Shown here: in pieces, positions 1-6,479 of the stretch | Numbering within the stretch: position 1 is the first letter of the stretch | How the letters are laid out: the number at the start of each line of letters is the position of its first letter | Assembly: GCA_902783395.1 (NCBI GenBank) | Contig: CACZRA010000137.1 | Coordinates: forward strand, 1 to 13,252 | Direction of reading: 5' to 3' | Length of the DNA: 13,252 nucleotides | Origin: an uncultured Lachnospiraceae bacterium | GTDB taxonomy: Bacteria; Bacillota; Clostridia; Lachnospirales; Lachnospiraceae | Position numbers and translations under genes: made by a program | Notes under the pieces: model-generated | The model's database searches: none | What the model was told of the DNA's origin: nothing | Seen by the model: only the letters and a program-made list of their open reading frames with translations

Positions 1-1
1 T

Positions 2-1636
2 GAAGCGGGTACATCCGATTTTTTTGAAAAATGCACAGAGTTCATACGCTCGTCAATCCGGGAATATCACATCAGCCCAAAAGAAATAAACAAGACCGAG
101 CTGGTATGCGAAGAGGTCCTGGTCGTGATGAAGGATCACATGACGGAAGGCACGGATGTGGCGGTCAAAGTACGCCGCTTCCTTTCCGATGTGATCATAG
201 AGATCGAAGCGAAGGGCAGTGAACTGGAAAGCCTGAAACACGGAGATATCGATACAGCCGTACATATCATGGAGGAAGATTCGGAGGAAGCCATACGCAC
301 CCTGATAATGAAGGCTTACGGAAAGGATCTTAAGTATATCCACAAGGACGGCGTAAACCGGGTAAGGATACAGACAAAACAGAGTGAGCATAATGCCGTG
401 TACGCCACTCTTATTGCTCTTGCTTCTGCCATGATCATCGGTATCCTGTGCCGGAGCTTTCTTCCTTCCGGCATAAATGACGGGATCGATCATTTCTTTC
501 TTTCTCCGGTCAGGACCATGTTCATAAATGCCCTGAAGATCGTGGTAGGCCCGGTTGTATTCTTTTCAATAGTCACGTGTATTTCGCAGTTCTCCAGTCT
601 TTCTCAGCTGGGAAAGATAGGGGCAAAGGTTATGGGGATGTATATATTCACCACGATCATAGCGGTCTGTATCGGGATGGGCATGTTCTCCTTAGCCGGA
701 CCTGGGGAATGGGGCATGGCCCTTCAGGGAACAATGGAGAGTATTGAGATATCCGTAAACACCAACGTTGACACTTCAATCCTGAAGACAGTAGTAAATA
801 TAATCCCGTCCAATCTCCTGCAGCCGTTTGTTGATTCGGATACTCTGCAGATAATCTTCCTCGCGGTGCTTCTGGGAACGGCGGTAGGCATGATAGGCCG
901 GTACACAAAGGTTCTCCAGGAGATACTCGAAGCCTGCAACGAGCTGTTCCTGACCGTTACCGCACTGATATCAAAGCTTATTCCCTTTGCGGTTTTCTGT
1001 ACCGTAACCTCGATGATGATCCGGACCGGTACGGGTTCGATCCTGGCAATGCTCTCCATGGCAGGCACAGAGGTTGCCGCTCTTTTGGCCATGATGATAA
1101 TATACGGCCTGCTCCTCCTGCTTTTCGGCAGACTGAATCCGGTAAGATTTTATCAGAAGGACTGGATCGGCATGCTGACTTCTTTTTCGCTGAGCTCGAG
1201 CAGCGCTGCCATGCCTGAAAATATGCGGATCTGTATAGAAAAATTCGGTGTTTCACCTAAGGTCTGCGGTTTTTCCATCCCCCTCGGCGCAACGGTCAAT
1301 ATGGACGGCACCAGCATACATCTTGCCCTGGCCGCTCTGTTCCTGGCTAAGATCTGTGGAGTGACTGTGCCTTCCTCCGCCATGCTGTCCATAATATTTA
1401 CGATCCTGATGCTCTCTCTCGGCACTCCTGGAGTGCCGGGAGCTTCACTTGTATGTCTGGGAGTCCTGCTCAATCAGATCGGAGTTCCGATCGAGGCTGT
1501 CGGATTCATAATGGGCGTGGATTCATTGCTTGATATGTTCCGCACCGCCTCAAATACCACAGGGGACATGGCAGTCACGCTGATCGTGGCCAGGTCCGAG
1601 GGACTCATCGATATGGAAAAGTACAATTCCCCTTAG
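2..1636 (+). CDS. Dicarboxylate/amino-acid:cation symporter (DAACS) with N-terminal GHKL-like domain, 5'-truncated
   Basis: The reading frame is open to the left edge, so the true start is outside the window; 544 residues are visible. The GTG at 125 is the first candidate start, but the coding sequence above it aligns with the same soluble domain, so I do not use it. The last two thirds are a sodium- or proton-coupled carboxylate/amino-acid symporter of the GltPh/DctA fold. Counting from the GTG at 125, there is the serine-rich re-entrant loop (SSSSAA, near 357), NMDGT at 392-396, the second hairpin GTPGVPG, and the substrate-binding helix with D470, R473-T474 and N477. About 125 residues before the first membrane helix are soluble and resemble a GHKL/anti-sigma ATPase: an acidic pair in VCEEVL, a strand pair, and a closing GVNRVRI strand. 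The N-box asparagine is missing, so ATP hydrolysis is doubtful. The substrate cannot be fixed from sequence. The symporter assignment is firm; the fused domain is moderately sure. Confidence 0.9.
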   Translation, partial: EAGTSDFFEKCTEFIRSSIREYHISPKEINKTELVCEEVLVVMKDHMTEGTDVAVKVRRFLSDVIIEIEAKGSELESLKHGDIDTAVHIMEEDSEEAIRTLIMKAYGKDLKYIHKDGVNRVRIQTKQSEHNAVYATLIALASAMIIGILCRSFLPSGINDGIDHFFLSPVRTMFINALKIVVGPVVFFSIVTCISQFSSLSQLGKIGAKVMGMYIFTTIIAVCIGMGMFSLAGPGEWGMALQGTMESIEISVNTNVDTSILKTVVNIIPSNLLQPFVDSDTLQIIFLAVLLGTAVGMIGRYTKVLQEILEACNELFLTVTALISKLIPFAVFCTVTSMMIRTGTGSILAMLSMAGTEVAALLAMMIIYGLLLLLFGRLNPVRFYQKDWIGMLTSFSLSSSSAAMPENMRICIEKFGVSPKVCGFSIPLGATVNMDGTSIHLALAALFLAKICGVTVPSSAMLSIIFTILMLSLGTPGVPGASLVCLGVLLNQIGVPIEAVGFIMGVDSLLDMFRTASNTTGDMAVTLIVARSEGLIDMEKYNSP

Positions 1637-1637
1637 C

Positions 1638-2153
1638 CTATTTTCTGAGAAAAAGTCCTATCCCCGCTGCAATGAACGAAAGTATCACAAGGAACCATCC
1701 CGCGATGACCGTCCCGTTGACCTCCTGCGTCTCGGGATGAGGAATGAATTTACCATCCTTGAATGCATAATTTATGACCTCCGTATCCCCGACCTCCGGC
1801 TTTGATATTCCTTCATCCGTGTAAGGTTTGACGGTGTCATACGTGTATTCCTTCCCATCTACATCAACCGAATAAACTACATAATACTGCCAGCGTATCT
1901 CATCATCCGAATAACCCTTCTTTTTTTCACGCTCTTTATCGTTGTTTGAAAGGTTTCTGTCCTGCTTCTCCACTGAGATGACGGTCGCAACCTGACCTGT
2001 AACGATATCATCTATCGATACCATATCTGTCGAATGATGGAACTTTTTGCCGTAGATTATACTGCCTATACCGATCACCAGGAATGCTACGGCAAAAATA
2101 AAACAGGTTCTACTCTCCGATGATATTGCTTTCTTCTTTCTTCTTTTGCTCAT
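1638..2153 (-). CDS. Two-helix membrane protein, DUF3592-like
   Basis: This 171-residue protein has a basic N terminus (SKRRKKK), a membrane helix at about 17-36, a soluble region of about 110 residues, and a second helix at about 148-168 followed by RK. The positive ends predict both termini in the cytoplasm and the middle domain outside. The middle domain has YYVVYSVDVDGKEYTYDT followed by a G-D-x-x-x-I-N-Y element, which resembles the DUF3592 family of bacterial membrane proteins of unknown function. The ATG is preceded by a strong AAGGAGG about 6 nt upstream. It is the last gene of the minus-strand operon, starting 12 bp after the 87-residue gene. Its stop is 1 bp from the opposing symporter stop, with no terminator visible between them. 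The function is unknown; a role with the lipoprotein at the cell surface is inference from operon order. Confidence 0.8.
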   Translation of the reverse strand: MSKRRKKKAISSESRTCFIFAVAFLVIGIGSIIYGKKFHHSTDMVSIDDIVTGQVATVISVEKQDRNLSNNDKEREKKKGYSDDEIRWQYYVVYSVDVDGKEYTYDTVKPYTDEGISKPEVGDTEVINYAFKDGKFIPHPETQEVNGTVIAGWFLVILSFIAAGIGLFLRK

Positions 2154-2165
2154 TATCCCCCTCCT

Positions 2166-2429
2166 TCATGTTCTTCCATTATAACCGCTGAGACTTTGCC
2201 ATGAGATCAATTCTTCATATTTCCGGGCATATCTTTTTTTGAAGGCTTTGTCAGCGTTCTTCATGTCCACATTGCCCTGTATCCCGTTTAGATAATCAGA
2301 CAGGATCCTTTTTTTCTGATCATCTGTCTCTGCATTCCTCATGGAGGAGCCGGTGAGGTTCCAGGCCGACGTCCCGTTCAACGTCTTCTGAGTTTCTGTT
2401 TTTCTGTCAATTATCGTATATTTTGCCAT
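2166..2429 (-). CDS. Small hypothetical protein, 87 aa
   Basis: I do not recognise this protein. It is hydrophilic, with no signal peptide, membrane segment or cysteine. It starts MAKYTIIDRKTETQ and has a basic, probably helical C-terminal half (KAFKKRYARKYEEL) and an aromatic/polar tail. The ATG is preceded by AGGAGG about 6 nt upstream, and the gene sits tightly between the lipoprotein (73 bp) and the DUF3592-like gene (12 bp). Those spacings support it as a real translated gene rather than a chance frame. It is predicted to be cytoplasmic, unlike both neighbours. It could be a regulator or partner of the neighbouring membrane proteins, but nothing in the sequence shows this. Confidence 0.7.
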   Translation of the reverse strand: MAKYTIIDRKTETQKTLNGTSAWNLTGSSMRNAETDDQKKRILSDYLNGIQGNVDMKNADKAFKKRYARKYEELISWQSLSGYNGRT

Positions 2430-2446
2430 GTCTGCCTCCTGACTGT

Positions 2447-2478
2447 CTCCGGACGATCCGGAGCCCCGGATTATTTTT
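2447..2478 (+). terminator. Hairpin with downstream T-rich run, plus-strand orientation
   Basis: A perfect 7-bp stem (CTCCGGA at 2447-2453, TCCGGAG at 2457-2463) with a 3-nt loop lies between the lipoprotein and the 87-residue gene. On the plus strand it is followed, after CCCCGGA, by TTATTTTT. On the minus strand, where the genes run, no U tract follows, so there it would be only an mRNA hairpin between cistrons. The gap to the T run is long for a typical intrinsic terminator. It could stop plus-strand transcription running on from the symporter gene. Confidence 0.3.
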
Positions 2479-2502
2479 ACTGCCTTCGGAGCGGTCTGCC
2501 GG

Positions 2503-3633
2503 TCACTCTATGACCGTAAAGTCCATCACCGGCTTTTTACCCATTTCATCCACCAAAGATCCGAACAGCTTCTCGGCTTCTGCCTTATCTGACGGTATAT
2601 CCACACTGTCGGATGCATTAGTCTCTCTGCGGAAACCGGAATACGTCGGTGTCCCGCTTTCGTCATAATCCACATGGATGTAATCCTTGACGATAAGCGC
2701 ATCCCCCGTCGTATTCATGAACTGCGAATTGTACTCATGATTGCCCGCATTATATATCAGTTCTCCGTCACACCGTATAGGATAGGCTGTACCGTCGCTG
2801 AAAGCATTGCCTACAAAGCGTATCTGTCCGTCTCTCTCTCCGTAAAACGTCGCATCTATGGATGCCCTGTGTCCGTCAAGATCATCGAAGGTTTCCTCGG
2901 TCACGGCAAGAAGCTCTCCGTCATATCCCTCAAGCTTAAAGTAGGTATAACCGTTATCCTTTTCCAGGTAAGAAATGAGCTCTTCATAGCTTTCAAAGCT
3001 TTCCTTGCCTGCCTTCTCCTCCACAAAGGAACCTGGCATGAATTCCTCAGCAGGAGCCATGCTCTCTGCCACAGCCTGAATGTCAAAGCCGTCAAGATCC
3101 TCTGCGGCTACGGAAAGAGAATACAAGATCCCGATCTCGACATCGTACCAGGTGATCTGATCGACATATCCTGTCCCGGTTTCGGCACGGCAGGTCTTGC
3201 CCGTCATATTTCCGCCTCCCCAGGTTGAAAGTGTCACCTCATCGGGACCGTCTGACCACTCCACGTAATTCCCCGCTATATCCGCATTCTCATCCACCCC
3301 GGACTGTGCCCTTGCCGTAAAGTCCATGCCGTCAAGCATAAAGCTGAGCTGCACCACCGGGCTGATCCCCTTTTCGGTATCACCGAGAGCCTCGCATTTC
3401 ATCCAGACCTGGGACGTTGAACCCTCGGGCGCGACAAAAAGCCTCGGTATTATTTCCTGCGCCTCTGCTTCGGTGATATCCACCCAGGGGTTTCCCATAT
3501 TCTTCTTCGCTTCCTCTTCTTTTGCAGCCGCGCTGCTTTCTCCGGCCGCTTTATTGCCGCAGGCAGTGGCGAGCATAAAAAGCATCGCGGTCATCACTGC
3601 ACATAAAATCCTTACCGTAACATTCTTTCTCAT
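2503..3633 (-). CDS. Predicted lipoprotein of unknown function
   Basis: This 376-residue protein has a lipoprotein signal peptide: a basic N terminus (MRKNVTVR), a hydrophobic core, and a lipobox ending LATAC with the lipidated cysteine at position 25. An Ala/Glu/Lys-rich linker runs to about residue 45. The mature part looks like two regions. Residues about 47-205 start NPWVDITEAEAQ and contain mixed strands and the WYDVEIGILYSLS element. Residues about 215-376 start FESYEELISYLEKDNGY and are rich in acidic residues and beta strands. The first region resembles lipoproteins common in Lachnospiraceae that have no assigned function. The ATG is preceded by AAAGGAGG about 6 nt upstream. It is the first gene of the operon with the 87-residue and DUF3592-like genes. 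It is expected to be anchored on the outer face of the membrane. Ligand and role are unknown. Confidence 0.82.
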   Translation of the reverse strand: MRKNVTVRILCAVMTAMLFMLATACGNKAAGESSAAAKEEEAKKNMGNPWVDITEAEAQEIIPRLFVAPEGSTSQVWMKCEALGDTEKGISPVVQLSFMLDGMDFTARAQSGVDENADIAGNYVEWSDGPDEVTLSTWGGGNMTGKTCRAETGTGYVDQITWYDVEIGILYSLSVAAEDLDGFDIQAVAESMAPAEEFMPGSFVEEKAGKESFESYEELISYLEKDNGYTYFKLEGYDGELLAVTEETFDDLDGHRASIDATFYGERDGQIRFVGNAFSDGTAYPIRCDGELIYNAGNHEYNSQFMNTTGDALIVKDYIHVDYDESGTPTYSGFRRETNASDSVDIPSDKAEAEKLFGSLVDEMGKKPVMDFTVIE

Positions 3634-3652
3634 TTTATTCCTCCTTTGTATC

Positions 3653-3675
3653 CATCCGGCACGTTTTTACGGATG
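3653..3675 (-). other. Leader hairpin just upstream of the lipoprotein RBS
   Basis: In the minus-strand leader, CATCCG and CGGATG form a 6-bp stem with an 11-nt loop, ending about 10 nt before the AAAGGAGG ribosome binding site. It could affect translation or mRNA stability. I could not match the leader to a known riboswitch, including the c-di-GMP classes. Confidence 0.3.
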
Positions 3676-3704
3676 TCGTTCTTCTCCAGGATCCAGGCTT
3701 CTTC

Positions 3705-3722
3705 ATTCCGGAATACCGGAAT
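3705..3722. promoter_or_regulatory. Perfect 18-bp dyad in the divergent promoter region
   Basis: ATTCCGG, a 4-nt spacer, and CCGGAAT form a perfect 7-bp inverted repeat. It lies between the two divergent transcription units, just downstream of the putative minus-strand promoter and about 90 bp upstream of the plus-strand -35. It may be an operator or a leader hairpin. No T run follows on the minus strand, so it is unlikely to be a terminator there. Confidence 0.35.
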
Positions 3723-3745
3723 TAAAATAATACCTGTCTCGACTA

Positions 3746-3774
3746 TATATACGTAAAAATAAAGAAAATAGCAA
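3746..3774 (-). promoter_or_regulatory. Putative promoter for the lipoprotein operon
   Basis: On the minus strand TTGCTA (3774-3769) is followed after 17 bp by TATATA (3751-3746). Each hexamer matches 4 of 6 consensus bases in an AT-rich stretch, giving a leader of about 105 nt. It is a weak match, and other AT-rich choices nearby are possible. Confidence 0.35.
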
Positions 3775-3812
3775 ATTTATTTTGCCCCTTGTCTGCACGA
3801 AAACTGATGTAA

Positions 3813-3842
3813 TTGATATAAATCAGGCAGACATGATATAAT
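3813..3842 (+). promoter_or_regulatory. Sigma-A-type promoter with extended -10, upstream of the GGDEF-EAL gene
   Basis: TTGATA at 3813-3818, an 18-bp spacer, and a perfect TATAAT at 3837-3842 preceded by TGA (extended -10). Transcription would start near 3849, leaving a short leader of about 24 nt with GGAGGG just before the ATG at 3873. The leader is too short for a riboswitch, so expression is probably set at initiation. Confidence 0.75.
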
Positions 3843-3872
3843 CAGAAATTAAATCATCTTTACGGAGGGAAA

Positions 3873-6416
3873 ATGGACGGCTATCAGAATGAACATTATG
3901 ATATGCTAACTGGCATTCCTAACAGAGCATATTTCTTCCTGCTTGTTAAGGAACACAGGGATAAGGCTCCCGAAAAGGACGGAAGCTTTGTCATCGGCTT
4001 CACCGATTTCAACGGCATGAAATTCTATAACAAAAAACACGGATTTGCCGCAGGGGACAGGGTATTAAAGGGCTTTGCCGGGATCCTCTCGGGACATTTC
4101 GGAGAAAGCAATATCTGCCGCATCTCTCAGGATAATTTTGCATTTTTTACGGAAGCCTCTTCTCTCGAAAAGGAGCTTGATGCCATATTTGAAGAGTTTT
4201 CCGAGCTCAGCGGTGACAAGAGCTTTTCCGTAAGGATCGGCATCTATTCGGATTCCATGGGAGTCGTGGAACCCGGTCTTTCATGCGACAGGGCAAGAAA
4301 GGCCTGCAATTCGATAAAGGCGCTTAATAAATCCGGATTCAAATACTTTGATGAGGAAATGCTGGCATACGAAAACAACTACCAGTATATCCTTTATAAT
4401 CTTGACAGGGCGCTGGATGAGCATTGGATCAAGGCCTTTTACCAGCCGATAATCCGCGCCGCAAGCGGAATGGTCTGTGACGAGGAGGCTCTCGCCAGAT
4501 GGATAGACCCCGAAAGGGGCATGCTCTCTCCCGCCGATTTCATACCGATACTGGAGGATTCAAAGCAGATATACAGAGTGGATCTGTATATTGTTGACCG
4601 GATAATAGAACGCATAAAGGCACAGGTCAGAGCCGGGCTGTATGTTGTCCCCGTATCCGTTAACCTTTCAAGAACCGATTTTGACCAGTGTGACATAGTA
4701 GATGAGATAGTGAGCCGCCTCGATGCCGCGGGGATAGATCATTCGAAGCTTACCATCGAAATAACCGAAAGCGTGATCGGAAGCGATATCGGCTTTATGA
4801 AGGAGCAGGTAGAGCGTTTCCAGAGTCTGGGATTTCAGGTTTGGATGGACGATTTCGGAAGCGGTTATTCGTCCCTTGATCTTCTTCAGACCATGAGCTT
4901 TGACCTCATAAAGCTCGACATGCGTTTCATGAAGCAGTTCGACAATTCCGACAGGAGCAGGATCATCATCACGGAGCTCATAAAAATGGCTGTCGGTCTC
5001 GGGATAGATACCGTGACCGAGGGTGTAGAGCGCGAGGATCAGGTTGAATTCCTGCGTGATGTCGGATGCACAAAGCTTCAGGGTTATCATTTCTGCAAGC
5101 CCGTCCCCTTTGAGGAGATACTGAAAAGATATGAAGAAGGCAGACAGATAGGCTTTGAGAATCCCATGGAGGCAGGTTATTTTGAATCTCTGGGACGAAT
5201 AAACCTTTACGATATGTCCAGCGTCGGGAGCGATGCCACGGAAAAATTCGGCCGATACTTTGATACCATGCCGATGGCCATTATCGAATCGGATGAGTAC
5301 CGTTTCAAGGTTGTCAGATGCAACAGAGCATACAAAGAGTTTCTTGAAAGGGCATCATATAAAGGCGGCGTAGGTGTCTCGCTCAGTTACGATGACATTG
5401 ATCTTGATGCGGATAACGGCTTTATCAAGGCTTTGAAGAAGTGCTCTAAAACCGGCGAGAAGGTATTTATCGACGAAAAGATAGGACACGAATCCAGGGT
5501 ACACTCATTTGTGCGCCGTGTAGCCGTAAACCCCGTTACCGGATTTTCCGCCTGCGTCGTGGTAGTCATGGGTATAGTAAAGGAAACGGAGCAGGGTATA
5601 ACCTACGCGGATGTGGCCAACAGCCTGTCCGCAGACTATATCGATCTTTATCATGTCAACCTTGAGACCGAGGATTATGTCGAATATCTTCCCGGCATGG
5701 GAGGCGATGAGCTTGCAGTGGGAAAAAGGGGCACCGATTTCTTTGAGACCAGCCGGAAGGATGCACTGCAGTTTCTGTATAAAGACGATTCCGAAAGGTT
5801 CGTCTCTGCCTTCACAAAAGAGAACATTATCAATTCGATAAACTCCTACGGCTCCTTCACCATGACATACCGGCTCATGCTGAACGAAGAGCCTGTCTAT
5901 GTGAACATGAAGGCACTCAGGATGAGTACCGATGACAGATTCATTATCGTCGGTGTCAATAATGTCGACGCACAGATGAGGCAGCAGGAAGCACTGGAGC
6001 GTATGAAGGAGGAGCAGATAACGTACGCGAGGATCTCCGCTCTCGCAGGTGATTATATCGCCATCTATACGGTCGATCCCGAGACGGACAGATTTGTACA
6101 GTACGGAGCAAAGAGCGGTTATGAAAAGCTGGGGCTTGATAAGATAGGCTATGATTTCTTCTCAAAATCCAGAAAAGAGGTTGTGGATCTGATAGTCCCC
6201 GAGGACTATGAGATGTTTGACAAGGCTTTCTCCAAGGAAAACATCTTAACCGATATAAAGGAGCACGGGGAATATACTCTTGATTACCATCTGATGATAA
6301 ACGGCAGCCCATTATTTGTACGGCTTAAAGCCGCCATGGTCCAGGAAAAGGACGGACCGCAGCTCATAGTCGGAGTAAGGAATATATCCTTAAAGAAACG
6401 CCGGGAGGAGCCGTAA
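3873..6416 (+). CDS. Degenerate GGDEF-EAL c-di-GMP phosphodiesterase with three C-terminal PAS-like domains
   Basis: Predicted cytoplasmic enzyme of 847 residues, with no membrane helix. Residues 1-165 are a GGDEF fold that keeps DMLTGIPNR, but the signature is S85-Q86-D87-N88-F89 and the metal-site strand reads FTDFNGMK, so synthase activity is unlikely. Residues 178-420 are an EAL domain with the expected catalytic residues: E205-A206-L207, N264, E296, D326-D327, K347, E383 and Q403. It should hydrolyse c-di-GMP to pGpG. A PAS-like domain follows at about 460-570. Two tandem copies of a related module follow at 577-703 and 716-842, each opening with a DY-I-x-[LI]-Y element and closing with [IL]IVGV. 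The protein ends on this sensor, whereas GGDEF/EAL proteins usually carry sensors at the N terminus. It has its own promoter and converges on another EAL gene. The GGDEF part may act as an allosteric GTP site, as known for some hybrid proteins; that is inference. Confidence 0.9.
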   Translation: MDGYQNEHYDMLTGIPNRAYFFLLVKEHRDKAPEKDGSFVIGFTDFNGMKFYNKKHGFAAGDRVLKGFAGILSGHFGESNICRISQDNFAFFTEASSLEKELDAIFEEFSELSGDKSFSVRIGIYSDSMGVVEPGLSCDRARKACNSIKALNKSGFKYFDEEMLAYENNYQYILYNLDRALDEHWIKAFYQPIIRAASGMVCDEEALARWIDPERGMLSPADFIPILEDSKQIYRVDLYIVDRIIERIKAQVRAGLYVVPVSVNLSRTDFDQCDIVDEIVSRLDAAGIDHSKLTIEITESVIGSDIGFMKEQVERFQSLGFQVWMDDFGSGYSSLDLLQTMSFDLIKLDMRFMKQFDNSDRSRIIITELIKMAVGLGIDTVTEGVEREDQVEFLRDVGCTKLQGYHFCKPVPFEEILKRYEEGRQIGFENPMEAGYFESLGRINLYDMSSVGSDATEKFGRYFDTMPMAIIESDEYRFKVVRCNRAYKEFLERASYKGGVGVSLSYDDIDLDADNGFIKALKKCSKTGEKVFIDEKIGHESRVHSFVRRVAVNPVTGFSACVVVVMGIVKETEQGITYADVANSLSADYIDLYHVNLETEDYVEYLPGMGGDELAVGKRGTDFFETSRKDALQFLYKDDSERFVSAFTKENIINSINSYGSFTMTYRLMLNEEPVYVNMKALRMSTDDRFIIVGVNNVDAQMRQQEALERMKEEQITYARISALAGDYIAIYTVDPETDRFVQYGAKSGYEKLGLDKIGYDFFSKSRKEVVDLIVPEDYEMFDKAFSKENILTDIKEHGEYTLDYHLMINGSPLFVRLKAAMVQEKDGPQLIVGVRNISLKKRREEP

Positions 6417-6444
6417 CACAAAGTCTTCCCGGCTGCATCCCGGT

Positions 6445-6479
6445 CCCGGACAGTTTATTCTGCCGGGGCCTTCTTTTTG
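6445..6479 (+). terminator. Intrinsic terminator after the GGDEF-EAL gene
   Basis: The CCCGG/CAG arm (6445-6453, one bulged A) pairs with CTG/CCGGG (6460-6467) around a short loop, followed by GGCC and TTCTTTTT. It begins 28 bp after the GGDEF-EAL stop and overlaps the last codons of the opposing EAL gene, whose stop is at 6455. No U run follows on the minus strand, so it should work mainly on the plus strand. Confidence 0.55.

Noticed and set aside
53..493. Minus-strand open frame of 146 codons opposite the symporter N-terminal domain
   Set aside because: It lies opposite a frame with clear homology running into the symporter; no domain or good ribosome binding site supports it.
2674..3228. 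Plus-strand open frame of 184 codons antisense to the lipoprotein
   Set aside because: The minus-strand gene has a signal peptide, lipobox and strong ribosome binding site. The plus-strand frame has no recognisable domain and reads as a shadow of it.
3634..3745. c-di-GMP riboswitch in the lipoprotein leader
   Set aside because: The c-di-GMP genes nearby made this attractive, but I could not find the conserved core elements of the known classes. Only simple hairpins are visible.
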